64,000 nucleotides of DNA. Origin: Candidatus Saccharibacteria bacterium oral taxon 955 (GTDB lineage: Bacteria > Patescibacteriota > Saccharimonadia > Saccharimonadales > Saccharimonadaceae). The stretch spans positions 682,001 to 746,000 of the forward strand of contig CP047918.1 in the NCBI GenBank assembly GCA_010202265.1, read 5' to 3'. A program made the translations under genes and the position numbers. Shown piece by piece: positions 15,871 to 24,008 of this stretch. The notes beneath the pieces were generated by a model, which searched no databases, was not told the DNA's origin, and worked only from the letters and a program-made list of their open reading frames with translations. Within the stretch, counting starts at the first letter, position 1. Each line of letters starts with the position of its first letter.

Positions 15871-17432
15871 GAGATATTATCCTTTCGGTCATCGATAAAT
15901 GCGCTCCACTGGCGGATCAACCTCAGCACTGTCTTTAGCGGCAGCTCAATCAGCATATCAAGAACAAGGCTCACGATGTTTACCTGAGCGTACTTATCGC
16001 TCATCCAGCGACCGACCACCACAAATGGAAGATATATAAAATCACGCAAAACCGTGAAGCCGTTGCTTGCTCCACGTACCACTTCGAGCTCGCGAATAAG
16101 CCGGCTAAGTCTAAACCCGAGGAAACTAGCCGCCGAAATAAACATAAAGAATATACCTATATGTACCAGCGCAAATCCCATCATCAATAGAAGCCATGTT
16201 ACACCGCTAAATACAGCGAGCCCAAAGATAATATACATAATCGAAAATACAGGACCATACCGACGTTGAGTAGATTGCTGTTTACACAAGACGCTGCTTG
16301 ATCCGTAGAGTATACTATCAATCCGACCAACCAGTGCGGTGGTGTTGGCGTAGCCTGGCAAATTCAGCGTCAAACGAAGCGCCACCATATAGAGCGGCGG
16401 AAATAGTAAGTTGATTATGAGCGGCCACCAGAGGATTTCTTTGTGAACCCACAAATCATAAGGCACCTCGATCGCTACACCAATCAGAAACTTTGTTATG
16501 ACCAGAAAAATTACACTTCTGACAATCGCTCGATTTACTCTATGCATTATGTACGAATATTCTTGCGCTACCTGCTGTTCAAACGCCTCGAGAAATGCCT
16601 CTCGGCGTGGTAGTAAATCGATGACATCAGCCCGACTCTCGATCATACGTCGCACTATACGCAGTGGCGCTCCTTGTCGGTTGGCGAGATGATATAGACG
16701 ATCTGCCTCGGCTGATTCGAGCATTTTATCAATTAGCTTGTTGTATGTCACGTACTGATCGTTCATGTTTACCGCAATGCCATAGCGAGCTAGCAAATCA
16801 GTTCGGATTGTCGCCGTATCAGATTTTAATAGCGCCTTATGAATCGCCGCAAAAAGTGCGGCACTATGCGTATCGGTATTTTCTTTTTTCTTTGATGAAG
16901 ACTGGCTCAATTTATCGAGGTACTGATAGGCAAAATCAACAAACACATCGTCAGTAGCATGTGGGCTGATTAAGCGAGCGACACCGACCGAAAGCGTATC
17001 AAGTATCCATTTAGTTGACGTGTCCAGAGAGATTGATCGGCGCTTTTGTAGCTTTTCGTACATCTGATAGTGATCGATAGCAAGTTTCGATATACCATCC
17101 AGATCACCATCCAAGAGGCTATCGTTTGGTATATAACCCGCCAACGTTAATTCCACTACCAGCTCGCCGCCACTCCTTCTGACCAGTGCTTCGTCGCGCA
17201 TGATAAACAGTCGCTTATAGAAGCGTCGTATCGCATTTTGCAATAACAAGTGCTCCTCAGTATTCTCTGCCGCGTTGCGCAACTGTTCGTACGCAGCAGT
17301 CAAGACACCACCTGCACCAACAATATTAACCTTTTCGGCACGAGCAACACGTCGACGAGTCTCATCGTCGACATATTTTGCATGCGTAAGTCCCGCCACG
17401 AGGCGCTGACCGATTGAGTTAAGTGATGGCAT
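15867..17432 (-). CDS. Unknown multi-pass membrane protein
   Basis: 521 residues. The N-terminal 290 residues are soluble, charged and helical; the C-terminal part has about five hydrophobic segments (near 300-320, 335-352, 395-420, 425-445, 470-490). I recognise no named family. A TATAAT box ends 10 nt before the ATG, so the transcript is probably leaderless; a 4-nt overlap couples it to folD. The large soluble domain begins SLNSIGQRLVAGL and lacks catalytic motifs that I can see. Confidence 0.7.
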   Translation of the reverse strand: MPSLNSIGQRLVAGLTHAKYVDDETRRRVARAEKVNIVGAGGVLTAAYEQLRNAAENTEEHLLLQNAIRRFYKRLFIMRDEALVRRSGGELVVELTLAGYIPNDSLLDGDLDGISKLAIDHYQMYEKLQKRRSISLDTSTKWILDTLSVGVARLISPHATDDVFVDFAYQYLDKLSQSSSKKKENTDTHSAALFAAIHKALLKSDTATIRTDLLARYGIAVNMNDQYVTYNKLIDKMLESAEADRLYHLANRQGAPLRIVRRMIESRADVIDLLPRREAFLEAFEQQVAQEYSYIMHRVNRAIVRSVIFLVITKFLIGVAIEVPYDLWVHKEILWWPLIINLLFPPLYMVALRLTLNLPGYANTTALVGRIDSILYGSSSVLCKQQSTQRRYGPVFSIMYIIFGLAVFSGVTWLLLMMGFALVHIGIFFMFISAASFLGFRLSRLIRELEVVRGASNGFTVLRDFIYLPFVVVGRWMSDKYAQVNIVSLVLDMLIELPLKTVLRLIRQWSAFIDDRKDNIS

Positions 17433-17461
17433 TGTAGAGAGTATTATACCCGAAAATAAGC

Positions 17462-17484
17462 AAAAAACCTACCATAATAGTAGG
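17462..17484 (-). terminator. Terminator after tRNA-Lys
   Basis: On the minus strand CCTAC and GTAGG form a short stem followed by TTTTTT (17467-17462), 10 nt after the tRNA. Confidence 0.6.
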
Positions 17485-17493
17485 CTATTTATC

Positions 17494-17570
17494 TGGAGGG
17501 CCAGGTGGGGCTTGAACCCACGACACCCTGCTTAAGAGGCAGGTGCTCTAACCAGCTGAGCTACTGGCCC
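17494..17570 (-). tRNA. tRNA-Lys (CUU)
   Basis: GGGCCAG pairs with CTGGCCC, with discriminator T and an encoded CCA. Stem CCTGC/GCAGG with loop CTCTTAA gives anticodon CTT. Confidence 0.93.
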
Positions 17571-17693
17571 ATAACTTCAGGAATTATAGCAGTTTACCTC
17601 GATATTGTAAATAACTCCCTCTATAAAAACTATTCTAGGCCTAATTTTATTTGCCACATGGTAATAGGTTTTTACAGATTAAAATATTAATAA

Positions 17694-17715
17694 AAAGGAC
17701 TCCGAGGAGTCCTTT
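17694..17715 (-). terminator. Terminator after tRNA-Arg
   Basis: AAAGGACTCC and GGAGTCCTTT form a 10-bp perfect stem; on the minus strand TTTATTAAT follows. Confidence 0.75.
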
Positions 17716-17725
17716 GATTTTCATA

Positions 17726-17802
17726 TGGTACACCCGGCACGATTCGAACGTGCGACCACTTGGTTCGAAGCCAAGTACTCTAATCCACTGAGCTACGGGT
17801 GC
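17726..17802 (-). tRNA. tRNA-Arg (UCG)
   Basis: GCACCCG pairs with CGGGTGT (first pair G-U), with discriminator A and an encoded CCA. Stem CTTGG/CCAAG with loop CTTCGAA gives anticodon TCG. Confidence 0.92.
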
Positions 17803-17851
17803 TAACAATGATCATTATATCATATTTTACAGTGATATAATTGATATTATC

Positions 17852-18871
17852 ATGGACATTCATATAGATATCCCTTTGAAAAACCATTTGACCATGCGCC
17901 TAGGTGGTGTCGCACGCTTCATGACCGATATCCACTCCCCAGAAGAGGCGGCCGAAGCCGTCAAACGCGCAACCGCCCAACATCTACCGATTTATATATT
18001 AGGTGGTGGCAGTAATACACTCGTCAAAGACGAAGGCTACGATGGTCTAGTTGTGCGTAATCGTATACCTGGTTTTGAGGTTATCGACGAGACAGCAACC
18101 GATACTACGATCAAAATTGGTGCAGGAGAAATTTGGGACGACGTCGTCAAAAGAGTGGTTGATATGAATCTTACTGGGATAGAATGTCTCTCGATGATTC
18201 CAGGCACCGCTGGGGCGGCACCAGTTCAAAATATTGGCGCATACGGCCAAGAGGTCGCTGATACATTGTTGTCGCTAGAGGCATACGACAAACAGTCTGA
18301 CAGTATCGTTACCCTCACAAATGAGCAGTGTCGATTCTCGTATCGCCACAGTATTTTTCGTGGCGAAGAGATGGGACGATATATCATCACCTCAATCACT
18401 CTTCGACTCTATAAATCTGCTCCTCACCCACCGTTTTACAAGGCCGTCCAAGACTACCTAGACAAAAATGATATTTCAATTTATACGCCACAAGCATTAC
18501 GTGAGGCGGTTATTGCCATCCGCACGGACAAGCTTCCCGACCCAAAAGAGCGACCTAATTCTGGATCATTCTTCAAAAATGCTATTATTGAAACCTGGCA
18601 ACTCAAGGACCTAAAAACACGTTTCCCTGACATCCCCGCCTACGACATGACCGATGGATCATACAAAATACCCACCGGCTGGCTAATCGAACGAGCCGGC
18701 TTTAAGGGTCAACTTCTCCACGGTATCCGCGTTCACGACAAAAATGCCTTAGTGCTTATAAATGAATCCGCCTCAGGATATGCCGATCTCGCCAGAGCAA
18801 GAGATGAAATTATCGGTGGCGTCCGTGATAAGTTTCGCATCATGATCGAGCAAGAACCGCTCGAAATGTAG
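17852..18871 (+). CDS. murB: UDP-N-acetylenolpyruvoylglucosamine reductase
   Basis: 339 residues. The FAD-binding domain shows NHLTMRLGG, YILGGGSNTL and LSMIPGTAGAAPVQNIGAYG. The MurB substrate domain shows CRFSYRHSIF, then PNSGSFFKN (catalytic Ser) and GWLIERAGFKG. It reduces enolpyruvyl-UDP-GlcNAc to UDP-MurNAc, the step after MurA. TATAAT at 17836-17841 ends 10 nt before the ATG, with no Shine-Dalgarno, so a leaderless transcript is likely. Confidence 0.95.
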   Translation: MDIHIDIPLKNHLTMRLGGVARFMTDIHSPEEAAEAVKRATAQHLPIYILGGGSNTLVKDEGYDGLVVRNRIPGFEVIDETATDTTIKIGAGEIWDDVVKRVVDMNLTGIECLSMIPGTAGAAPVQNIGAYGQEVADTLLSLEAYDKQSDSIVTLTNEQCRFSYRHSIFRGEEMGRYIITSITLRLYKSAPHPPFYKAVQDYLDKNDISIYTPQALREAVIAIRTDKLPDPKERPNSGSFFKNAIIETWQLKDLKTRFPDIPAYDMTDGSYKIPTGWLIERAGFKGQLLHGIRVHDKNALVLINESASGYADLARARDEIIGGVRDKFRIMIEQEPLEM

Positions 18872-18917
18872 CCTCCCTACCCTTGCCTTTCCGCTCCAAA
18901 CCGCTTATTCTAAATAC

Positions 18918-19535
18918 ATGAACGCTCGGCGTGGGTTCACTATAGTGGAGATTGTAATTGTCATGGTGATTATGGCAATTCTTATCGGACTTGCGGTACT
19001 AAATATATCCTCCACGCAAGCAAACGCCCGTGACAACAAGCGCAAAACCGACGTAGAAAATATCGCCCGCGGACTCGAAACGCGCTACAAAGAAGGCAAC
19101 CCTGTCGTTACGGCAGTTTCGGCATACCCAGATGTCAACTCATACATAGGGCCTGGAACATACCCTAGTGTAGCCGAGTTATTTCACACGTTTGGTCAGA
19201 GCCAAGCTGGCTGGACGCCCCAGCAAGTACCAGGTGGCTACGGACCAAAAAACCTATCTGGTACCTCAGAGCAGTCGTTTACACCTCCTGCATTCACCGA
19301 ACCATATGTTGGTGTAGGCGTCATCTGTTCGTCTGCGCCATGCACTGGTCAACCTGAGGCTCAATCTACGATCAACAGTGCTTTCTCCACTGGAAACAAC
19401 CGTGAAAAGTATCTCTACGAACCCATTGACGCCTCGGGTCAACATTGCCTCGATAATCCATGCGTCCGATTCAACCTATATTATTGGTCAGAGATAGACA
19501 ACGAATATAAGATGATAAAGAGTAAGCACCAATGA
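18918..19535 (+). CDS. Type IV pilin-like protein (pseudopilin)
   Basis: 205 residues. Prepilin leader MNARRG is followed by FTIVEIVIVMVIMAILIGLA, so cleavage by a prepilin peptidase after Gly6 and N-methylation of Phe are expected, with the Glu5 of the mature protein present. After the helix comes DNKRKTDVENIARGLE, a common pseudopilin pattern. Four or more cysteines (SSAPC, CLDNPC) could form disulfides. It is the first of a three-gene overlap chain of minor pilins; the prepilin peptidase gene is not in this window. TATTCT lies 10 nt before the ATG. Confidence 0.85.
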   Translation: MNARRGFTIVEIVIVMVIMAILIGLAVLNISSTQANARDNKRKTDVENIARGLETRYKEGNPVVTAVSAYPDVNSYIGPGTYPSVAELFHTFGQSQAGWTPQQVPGGYGPKNLSGTSEQSFTPPAFTEPYVGVGVICSSAPCTGQPEAQSTINSAFSTGNNREKYLYEPIDASGQHCLDNPCVRFNLYYWSEIDNEYKMIKSKHQ

Positions 19536-19936
19536 GATACTCCGAAGGGTTTACCGCTGTAGAACTTCTCGTTGCCCTCGTAATTGGTGCGCTACTACTG
19601 GGGTCGGGATATCAACTTTATACGGCAGTTATACGCGACTCGAACGACAACTTAAAACGCTCTCAGGCCAGCGGCGCGGCGTACCAGATCCTCCGTCAAA
19701 ACCAGAATTTACTGACCTCTCCCTGCACAAGCTCAACGAGAAACCCAGCCATACCCGCCGAGTCAGGGCTTGGCACCAATGCGTCTGCTGAATTAAAAAT
19801 TGCCTGCCCATACAACACCTATAATTCAGACGGCTCCGTCAAAACAACCTCAAATATCAGTCTTATGTCGGTTACTATCACCTATCACACAATAACAGAG
19901 CAAAAGGTCACCCGTGCAATCGCTATTCGTCCATAA
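19532..19936 (+). CDS. Minor pilin (pseudopilin)
   Basis: 134 residues. Short leader MRYSEG, then FTAVELLVALVIGALLLGSG, the class III signal with Glu5. The rest is a short globular domain with a Cys pair (SPCTSS, IACPY). It starts within the end of the preceding pilin gene (4-nt overlap) and is overlapped 23 nt by the next. The family is GspI/PilV-like by position but too divergent to name. Confidence 0.8.
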   Translation: MRYSEGFTAVELLVALVIGALLLGSGYQLYTAVIRDSNDNLKRSQASGAAYQILRQNQNLLTSPCTSSTRNPAIPAESGLGTNASAELKIACPYNTYNSDGSVKTTSNISLMSVTITYHTITEQKVTRAIAIRP

Positions 19937-22031
19937 ACACCAGATAAAACGCAACCATCGACACGCTGGATTTACACTTGTCGAGATGCTTGCTGTCGCC
20001 CCAATAGTCCTAATCGTCATCGGCGTACTTATCAGTGCAATGGTTTCTATGATCGGTGACGCGCTAGTGGCAAACGCACGTACCGTTGTCGCCTACAATA
20101 CCCGTGATGCGCTCAACCGAATCGAAGAAGACGCCCGTATCAGCATCAATTTTATGTCAACCTTCTCACTAATCAGTGTACCTCAAGGAAAAGACGGCGG
20201 CACAGGTGCATTTAACTCTGGGAACGACGACCTGATCATGACCCAACAGGCGACCACTGACAATCCATACAACAACACACGCGACCTCGTTTATTACGCC
20301 AACCAGCCACACTCCTGTAGCGGTAGAAAAACTGGTAACCGCGTTCTCCTAAGCCGCGTAATCTACTTTACAAAAGCTGGTAGCGACGGTAAAAAACAAC
20401 TCTGGCGTCGCGTTATCGTCCGTGATACCAACAAAAATAACCCACCAACCGTCGATACAGTCTGCGACCTTCCGTGGCAACGAAACACCTGCCCAGTTGG
20501 AACAAATTCCACCACATATCCACGCTGTCGCGCCAACGATGAGCTTCTTTTAGAGCATATCACCAACTTTAGAACCGCATACTACACCAAAGACGGCACA
20601 GAAACAACCAACCCCGTACTAGCCACATCGATAGGTATCACAATCTCGACAAGTGAAAAAACTGCCGGAAAAGACATCAACCAATCCGGCAGCGTAAGGG
20701 TGTCGCGCATCAACGACATCCCACCAACACCACCACCAGCAACACCTACAATTAGTATATTTAACCAAGGGGTAGCGATCGACAACAACCCTACAAAAGT
20801 AACATTCCAGTGGTCGTCAGCCAATGCCCAAGCCTACACAGTTTCCACTCGTGTAAATGGTGGCGCATGGTCTACACCAACTGTCACGACAAAAACCACC
20901 CTCGGCGTCACTACTGGCCCTAGCCAAACCGTCTCGATACGCGTAACCGCCCATAATGATACAGCCAACTCTGCCACGGCTCAGTTCGATACTCAATCAG
21001 ACTTCTTTGCAAATCTCAACCTGGAAAACGGCTGGATATCCTACAACAGCACACCCCACAATAATGCCTATGCGCCAGCCTCTTTCTCGATAACTAGTGC
21101 CGGCTTCGTCAAGCTTCGTGGCCTCATAGGGGGCGCATCAGGCAAGATCGCGACCCTACCAGAGGGCTTTCGCCCATCAAAACGCGTCATGGTCACCGTC
21201 ATGGGGACATCAAATAACGCAGCCTGGGTGACTGTCGATCCAGACGGTGCAATAGCTATGACGAATAACACCACCCAGACCTGGGTGTCACTAGATAATG
21301 TTAGCTTTCTAGCAGACGGTAGAGGGACCTGGAACCCTGTCCCAAGTGGCAATTTTACCTGCCCGTCTGGATGTTCCCTCCCATGGCGCGACTATACGAC
21401 CAGTGGCGGCGGTGGCGGCTTCATGAACACTGGTTTTGCAAAGGATGCAATGGGGCGCATCCACCTCGAAGGACTAATCCTTCCCCCGTCGCCAAACTCA
21501 ATCCCGCCTTATTCATCTATGTTTACCATCCCATCATCAAGCTTTTACTCAGCCAATGGTCGCGGTGCGGACGATATATACCCAACATCATCTAACTACT
21601 CTTTCTCCGACTACTCAATATATGGCACATACCTCATGTATCGCTATGGCACAGGATCATTCTACAGCATGCATTCTATATACTACGGAACCTCGCCAAC
21701 GCCATCATGGACGAACGCCTCGCTAGAGAATAGCTGGTCAAACTATAGCGCTCCTGGCACAAACTACTCGCCCGCTTCGTTTACGAGGGCTTCTGATGGA
21801 GTTGTCCTAGTTCGCGGCCTCATCCGGTTCGGCGCCAACTCAAACGGTACAACACTATTTAGACTGCCCTCAGGCTACCGTCCAAAACACCGGCTACTAT
21901 TTCTAACCGCAAGCAACACGGTAGCACCCGCTCGTATCGACGTATTCCCGACTGGCGAAGTCCAGGTTTGGAATACACCAAACAACGGTTGGCTATCGCT
22001 CGCGGGCATTAATTTCGTTGCTGAACAGTAG
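19914..22031 (+). CDS. Large minor pilin with FN3-like and repeated tail-fibre-like modules (candidate tip adhesin)
   Basis: 705 residues from a GTG. An 18-residue basic leader ends in HAG before FTLVEMLAVAPIVLIVIG, a class III pilin signal. A pilin-like domain (to about 270) is followed by an FN3-like segment (about 277-362: TVSTRVNGGAW, VSIRVTAHND). Three tandem C-terminal modules follow: about 364-470, 480-600 and 600-705. The first and last share the order LEN(G/S)W..Y, PASF, V.LRGLI or VRGLI, LP(E/S)G(F/Y)RP, G.(I/V).(M/V).N, W(V/L)SL..(V/I).F. This order resembles receptor-binding modules of Gram-positive phage tail proteins. The middle module is Tyr/Ser-rich and diverged. A pilus-tip adhesin for a host cell is the natural inference. 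Confidence 0.75.
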   Translation: MQSLFVHKHQIKRNHRHAGFTLVEMLAVAPIVLIVIGVLISAMVSMIGDALVANARTVVAYNTRDALNRIEEDARISINFMSTFSLISVPQGKDGGTGAFNSGNDDLIMTQQATTDNPYNNTRDLVYYANQPHSCSGRKTGNRVLLSRVIYFTKAGSDGKKQLWRRVIVRDTNKNNPPTVDTVCDLPWQRNTCPVGTNSTTYPRCRANDELLLEHITNFRTAYYTKDGTETTNPVLATSIGITISTSEKTAGKDINQSGSVRVSRINDIPPTPPPATPTISIFNQGVAIDNNPTKVTFQWSSANAQAYTVSTRVNGGAWSTPTVTTKTTLGVTTGPSQTVSIRVTAHNDTANSATAQFDTQSDFFANLNLENGWISYNSTPHNNAYAPASFSITSAGFVKLRGLIGGASGKIATLPEGFRPSKRVMVTVMGTSNNAAWVTVDPDGAIAMTNNTTQTWVSLDNVSFLADGRGTWNPVPSGNFTCPSGCSLPWRDYTTSGGGGGFMNTGFAKDAMGRIHLEGLILPPSPNSIPPYSSMFTIPSSSFYSANGRGADDIYPTSSNYSFSDYSIYGTYLMYRYGTGSFYSMHSIYYGTSPTPSWTNASLENSWSNYSAPGTNYSPASFTRASDGVVLVRGLIRFGANSNGTTLFRLPSGYRPKHRLLFLTASNTVAPARIDVFPTGEVQVWNTPNNGWLSLAGINFVAEQ

Positions 22032-22054
22032 TAAATGTATCGACAAAAAAGCTC

Positions 22055-22083
22055 TTGCATAGCCATAAACGGTTTGATATCAT
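22055..22083 (+). promoter_or_regulatory. Promoter for the major pilin-like gene
   Basis: TTGCAT and TATCAT are 17 bp apart, about 40 bp before the ATG at 22125. An AGGGGGC Shine-Dalgarno lies about 11 nt before that ATG, so this gene has its own leader, unlike most genes here. Confidence 0.65.
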
Positions 22084-22124
22084 ACGGGTATACAAGTTAA
22101 CTTTAATTAGGGGGCATCTCTAAT

Positions 22125-22541
22125 ATGACAAAACAAACCAAATCAAGCGGATTCACGATCGTTGAGCTTCTCATCGTTATCGTGGTTATTGCGATCCTCG
22201 CAGCTATCACTATCGTCGCTTATAACGGTATCCAGAACCGTGCCAATGACACAGCTGCCAAAGAAACAGCTAGCCAGTTCCGCACAAAAATTGAGGCATA
22301 CAACACCATCAAGTCAAAGTATCCAGCTACTACGACCTCTGCATCTGATCTTGTTACGGATCTTGCCACCGAGGCTGAATCAAAGCTTGATAAAGGTGTT
22401 GAAGATAAGGTTTCTGACACCGCAGCAGTCACCAAAGAAAAGCCTGTCCACTGGGCAGCATGTACTTCAGGTACTACTGGCGGTACTGTCACCTACTGGA
22501 AGACCGGTGGAACTGAAAAATTTGAGCTAGGAAAATGCTAA
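22125..22541 (+). CDS. Type IV pilin (probable major subunit)
   Basis: 138 residues. Leader MTKQTKSSG, then FTIVELLIVIVVIAILAAIT with Glu5. The mature body is small, Ala/Thr/Lys-rich, with two cysteines (WAACTSG and the terminal GKC) likely forming the C-terminal disulfide loop of major pilins. Its own promoter, Shine-Dalgarno and strong terminator fit a highly expressed subunit, unlike the overlapping minor pilin genes before it. Assembly would use the PilB/PilC/PilM-O operon at 46-51.6 kb. Confidence 0.85.
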   Translation: MTKQTKSSGFTIVELLIVIVVIAILAAITIVAYNGIQNRANDTAAKETASQFRTKIEAYNTIKSKYPATTTSASDLVTDLATEAESKLDKGVEDKVSDTAAVTKEKPVHWAACTSGTTGGTVTYWKTGGTEKFELGKC

Positions 22542-22559
22542 AGCCTAATCTAGCGATCC

Positions 22560-22597
22560 ATAAACTAAATACGCCCAACAGGGCGTATTTAGTTTAT
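22560..22597. terminator. Strong bidirectional terminator between pilin and glyA
   Basis: The arms ATAAACTAAATACGCCC and GGGCGTATTTAGTTTAT form a perfect 17-bp stem with loop AACA. It separates convergent genes. Confidence 0.85.
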
Positions 22598-22608
22598 CTC
22601 GCTTAAAA

Positions 22609-23876
22609 CTAGTATATAGACAAGCCAGCCAAAAAGTCTCGCACCTCAGCACGCAGCGAGTTTAGCACTGTATCGTCATCTCGATTGTCTATGGCTTGCT
22701 TCATCCATTCAGCAATTTTCGCCATATGACCTTCAGACAAACCGCGTGTCGTCAGGGCTGGCGTACCGAGACGGATGCCACTTGGTGTAAACATCGGCAG
22801 TGGATCATCCGGCACTGCATTGGCATTAAGCGTCAGCCCAATTTTATCAAGAGCCCGCTCGACCACCTTGCCGTCGACACCAAAGCTCTTGTAGACATCA
22901 GCCAAGATCAAATGATTGCTTGTCCCACCAGTGACCAGCAGGAAACCACGTTTTTGCATCTCCTCAGCAAGCACTTTGGCGTTTTTGACAATTTGCGTAG
23001 CGTATTCACGAAACTCAGGCCGCAATGCCTCGCCAAAAGCTACCGCTTTTGCCGCAATCACATGCATATGTGGCCCACCCTGCATACCTGGAAATACCGC
23101 GCGGTCGATTAGAGTTGGAATATTCTCGATAGTCTTTTCTGGTTTTTTGAGCGGATTACCAACCACCCCATAGACAAAATCAAACCACCTCGTGGACCAC
23201 GCAAGGTCTTGTGAGTCGTCGTGGTCATGACATGGAATCCATGGTCGAGAGGATTTTTGGCAACACCACCTGCGATGAGGCCGGCGATGTGTGACATGTC
23301 AGCCATCAACAACGCACCGACCTCTCGACCAATCTCAGCAAACTTATCATAATCAAGCTCACGAGGATAAGCGCTAAATCCAGCCAAGATAATCTTTGGC
23401 TTATGCTCTAGCGCCAGCTGACGAAGCTCATCATAGTCAATCTCACCCGTCGAACTATCTTTCATCTTGTAGCGGATGAAATTATAGAGCCTGGCACTAC
23501 GAGTTACCGGCGAGCCATGTGTCAGATGTCCGCCATGAGATAAATCCATCGCCAGAATCGTATCACCCGGCTCGCACCATGCACTATATACCGCCTCATT
23601 AGCTGGTGCCCCGCTATGAGGCTGAACATTTGCATGGTCAGCATGAAAGAGCTTTTTTGCTCGATCAATCGCCAGCTGCTCTATCTTGTCGGTAAACTCT
23701 TGTCCGCCATAGTAACGCCTGCCTGGATATCCTTCGCTATACTTGTTTGTAAACACGCTCCCAAGCGCCGTCAATACATCTTGGCTGACATAATTCTCAC
23801 TAGGTATTAGTTCTAAGCCCTCGAGCTGTCGTTGCTGTTCACCAGCTATAAGTTGCGCGACAATCGTATCGTTCAT
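22609..23876 (-). pseudogene. glyA: Serine hydroxymethyltransferase, broken by one base in a G run
   Basis: The 5' frame gives [34 protein letters not shown] and the PLP Lys in [15 protein letters not shown]. At about 23145-23160 the frame is lost. Adding one G to a run of four gives [13 protein letters not shown], joining the 3' part (VFPGMQGGPHMHV, TSNHLILADV, TPSGIRLGTPALTTRG). Both parts together equal a normal SHMT of about 420 residues with all catalytic motifs. The start is the ATG at 23876 (AGGAG about 9 nt upstream). Because glyA is normally essential and the defect is in a homopolymer, a base-calling error is as likely as true inactivation. Confidence 0.85.
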
Positions 23877-23973
23877 ATCCAATTTCTCCTCTTGTAATTA
23901 TCAAGGTTTTCAATACTTTTCAGGTGGATATGTCGTCGCTAGATCATAGTGGCATTATATCATAAAAAATTAT

Positions 23974-24000
23974 TTGACAATATATCATGATAGGTATAAT
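23974..24000 (+). promoter_or_regulatory. Promoter of HTH-murA (leaderless start)
   Basis: TTGACA (23974-23979) and TATAAT (23995-24000) are 15 bp apart. The ATG comes 8 nt after the -10 box and no Shine-Dalgarno is possible. The region overlaps AT-rich near-palindromes (ATATATCATGATA), which could be the operator of the encoded HTH domain. Confidence 0.7.
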
Positions 24001-24008
24001 CTGTACTC

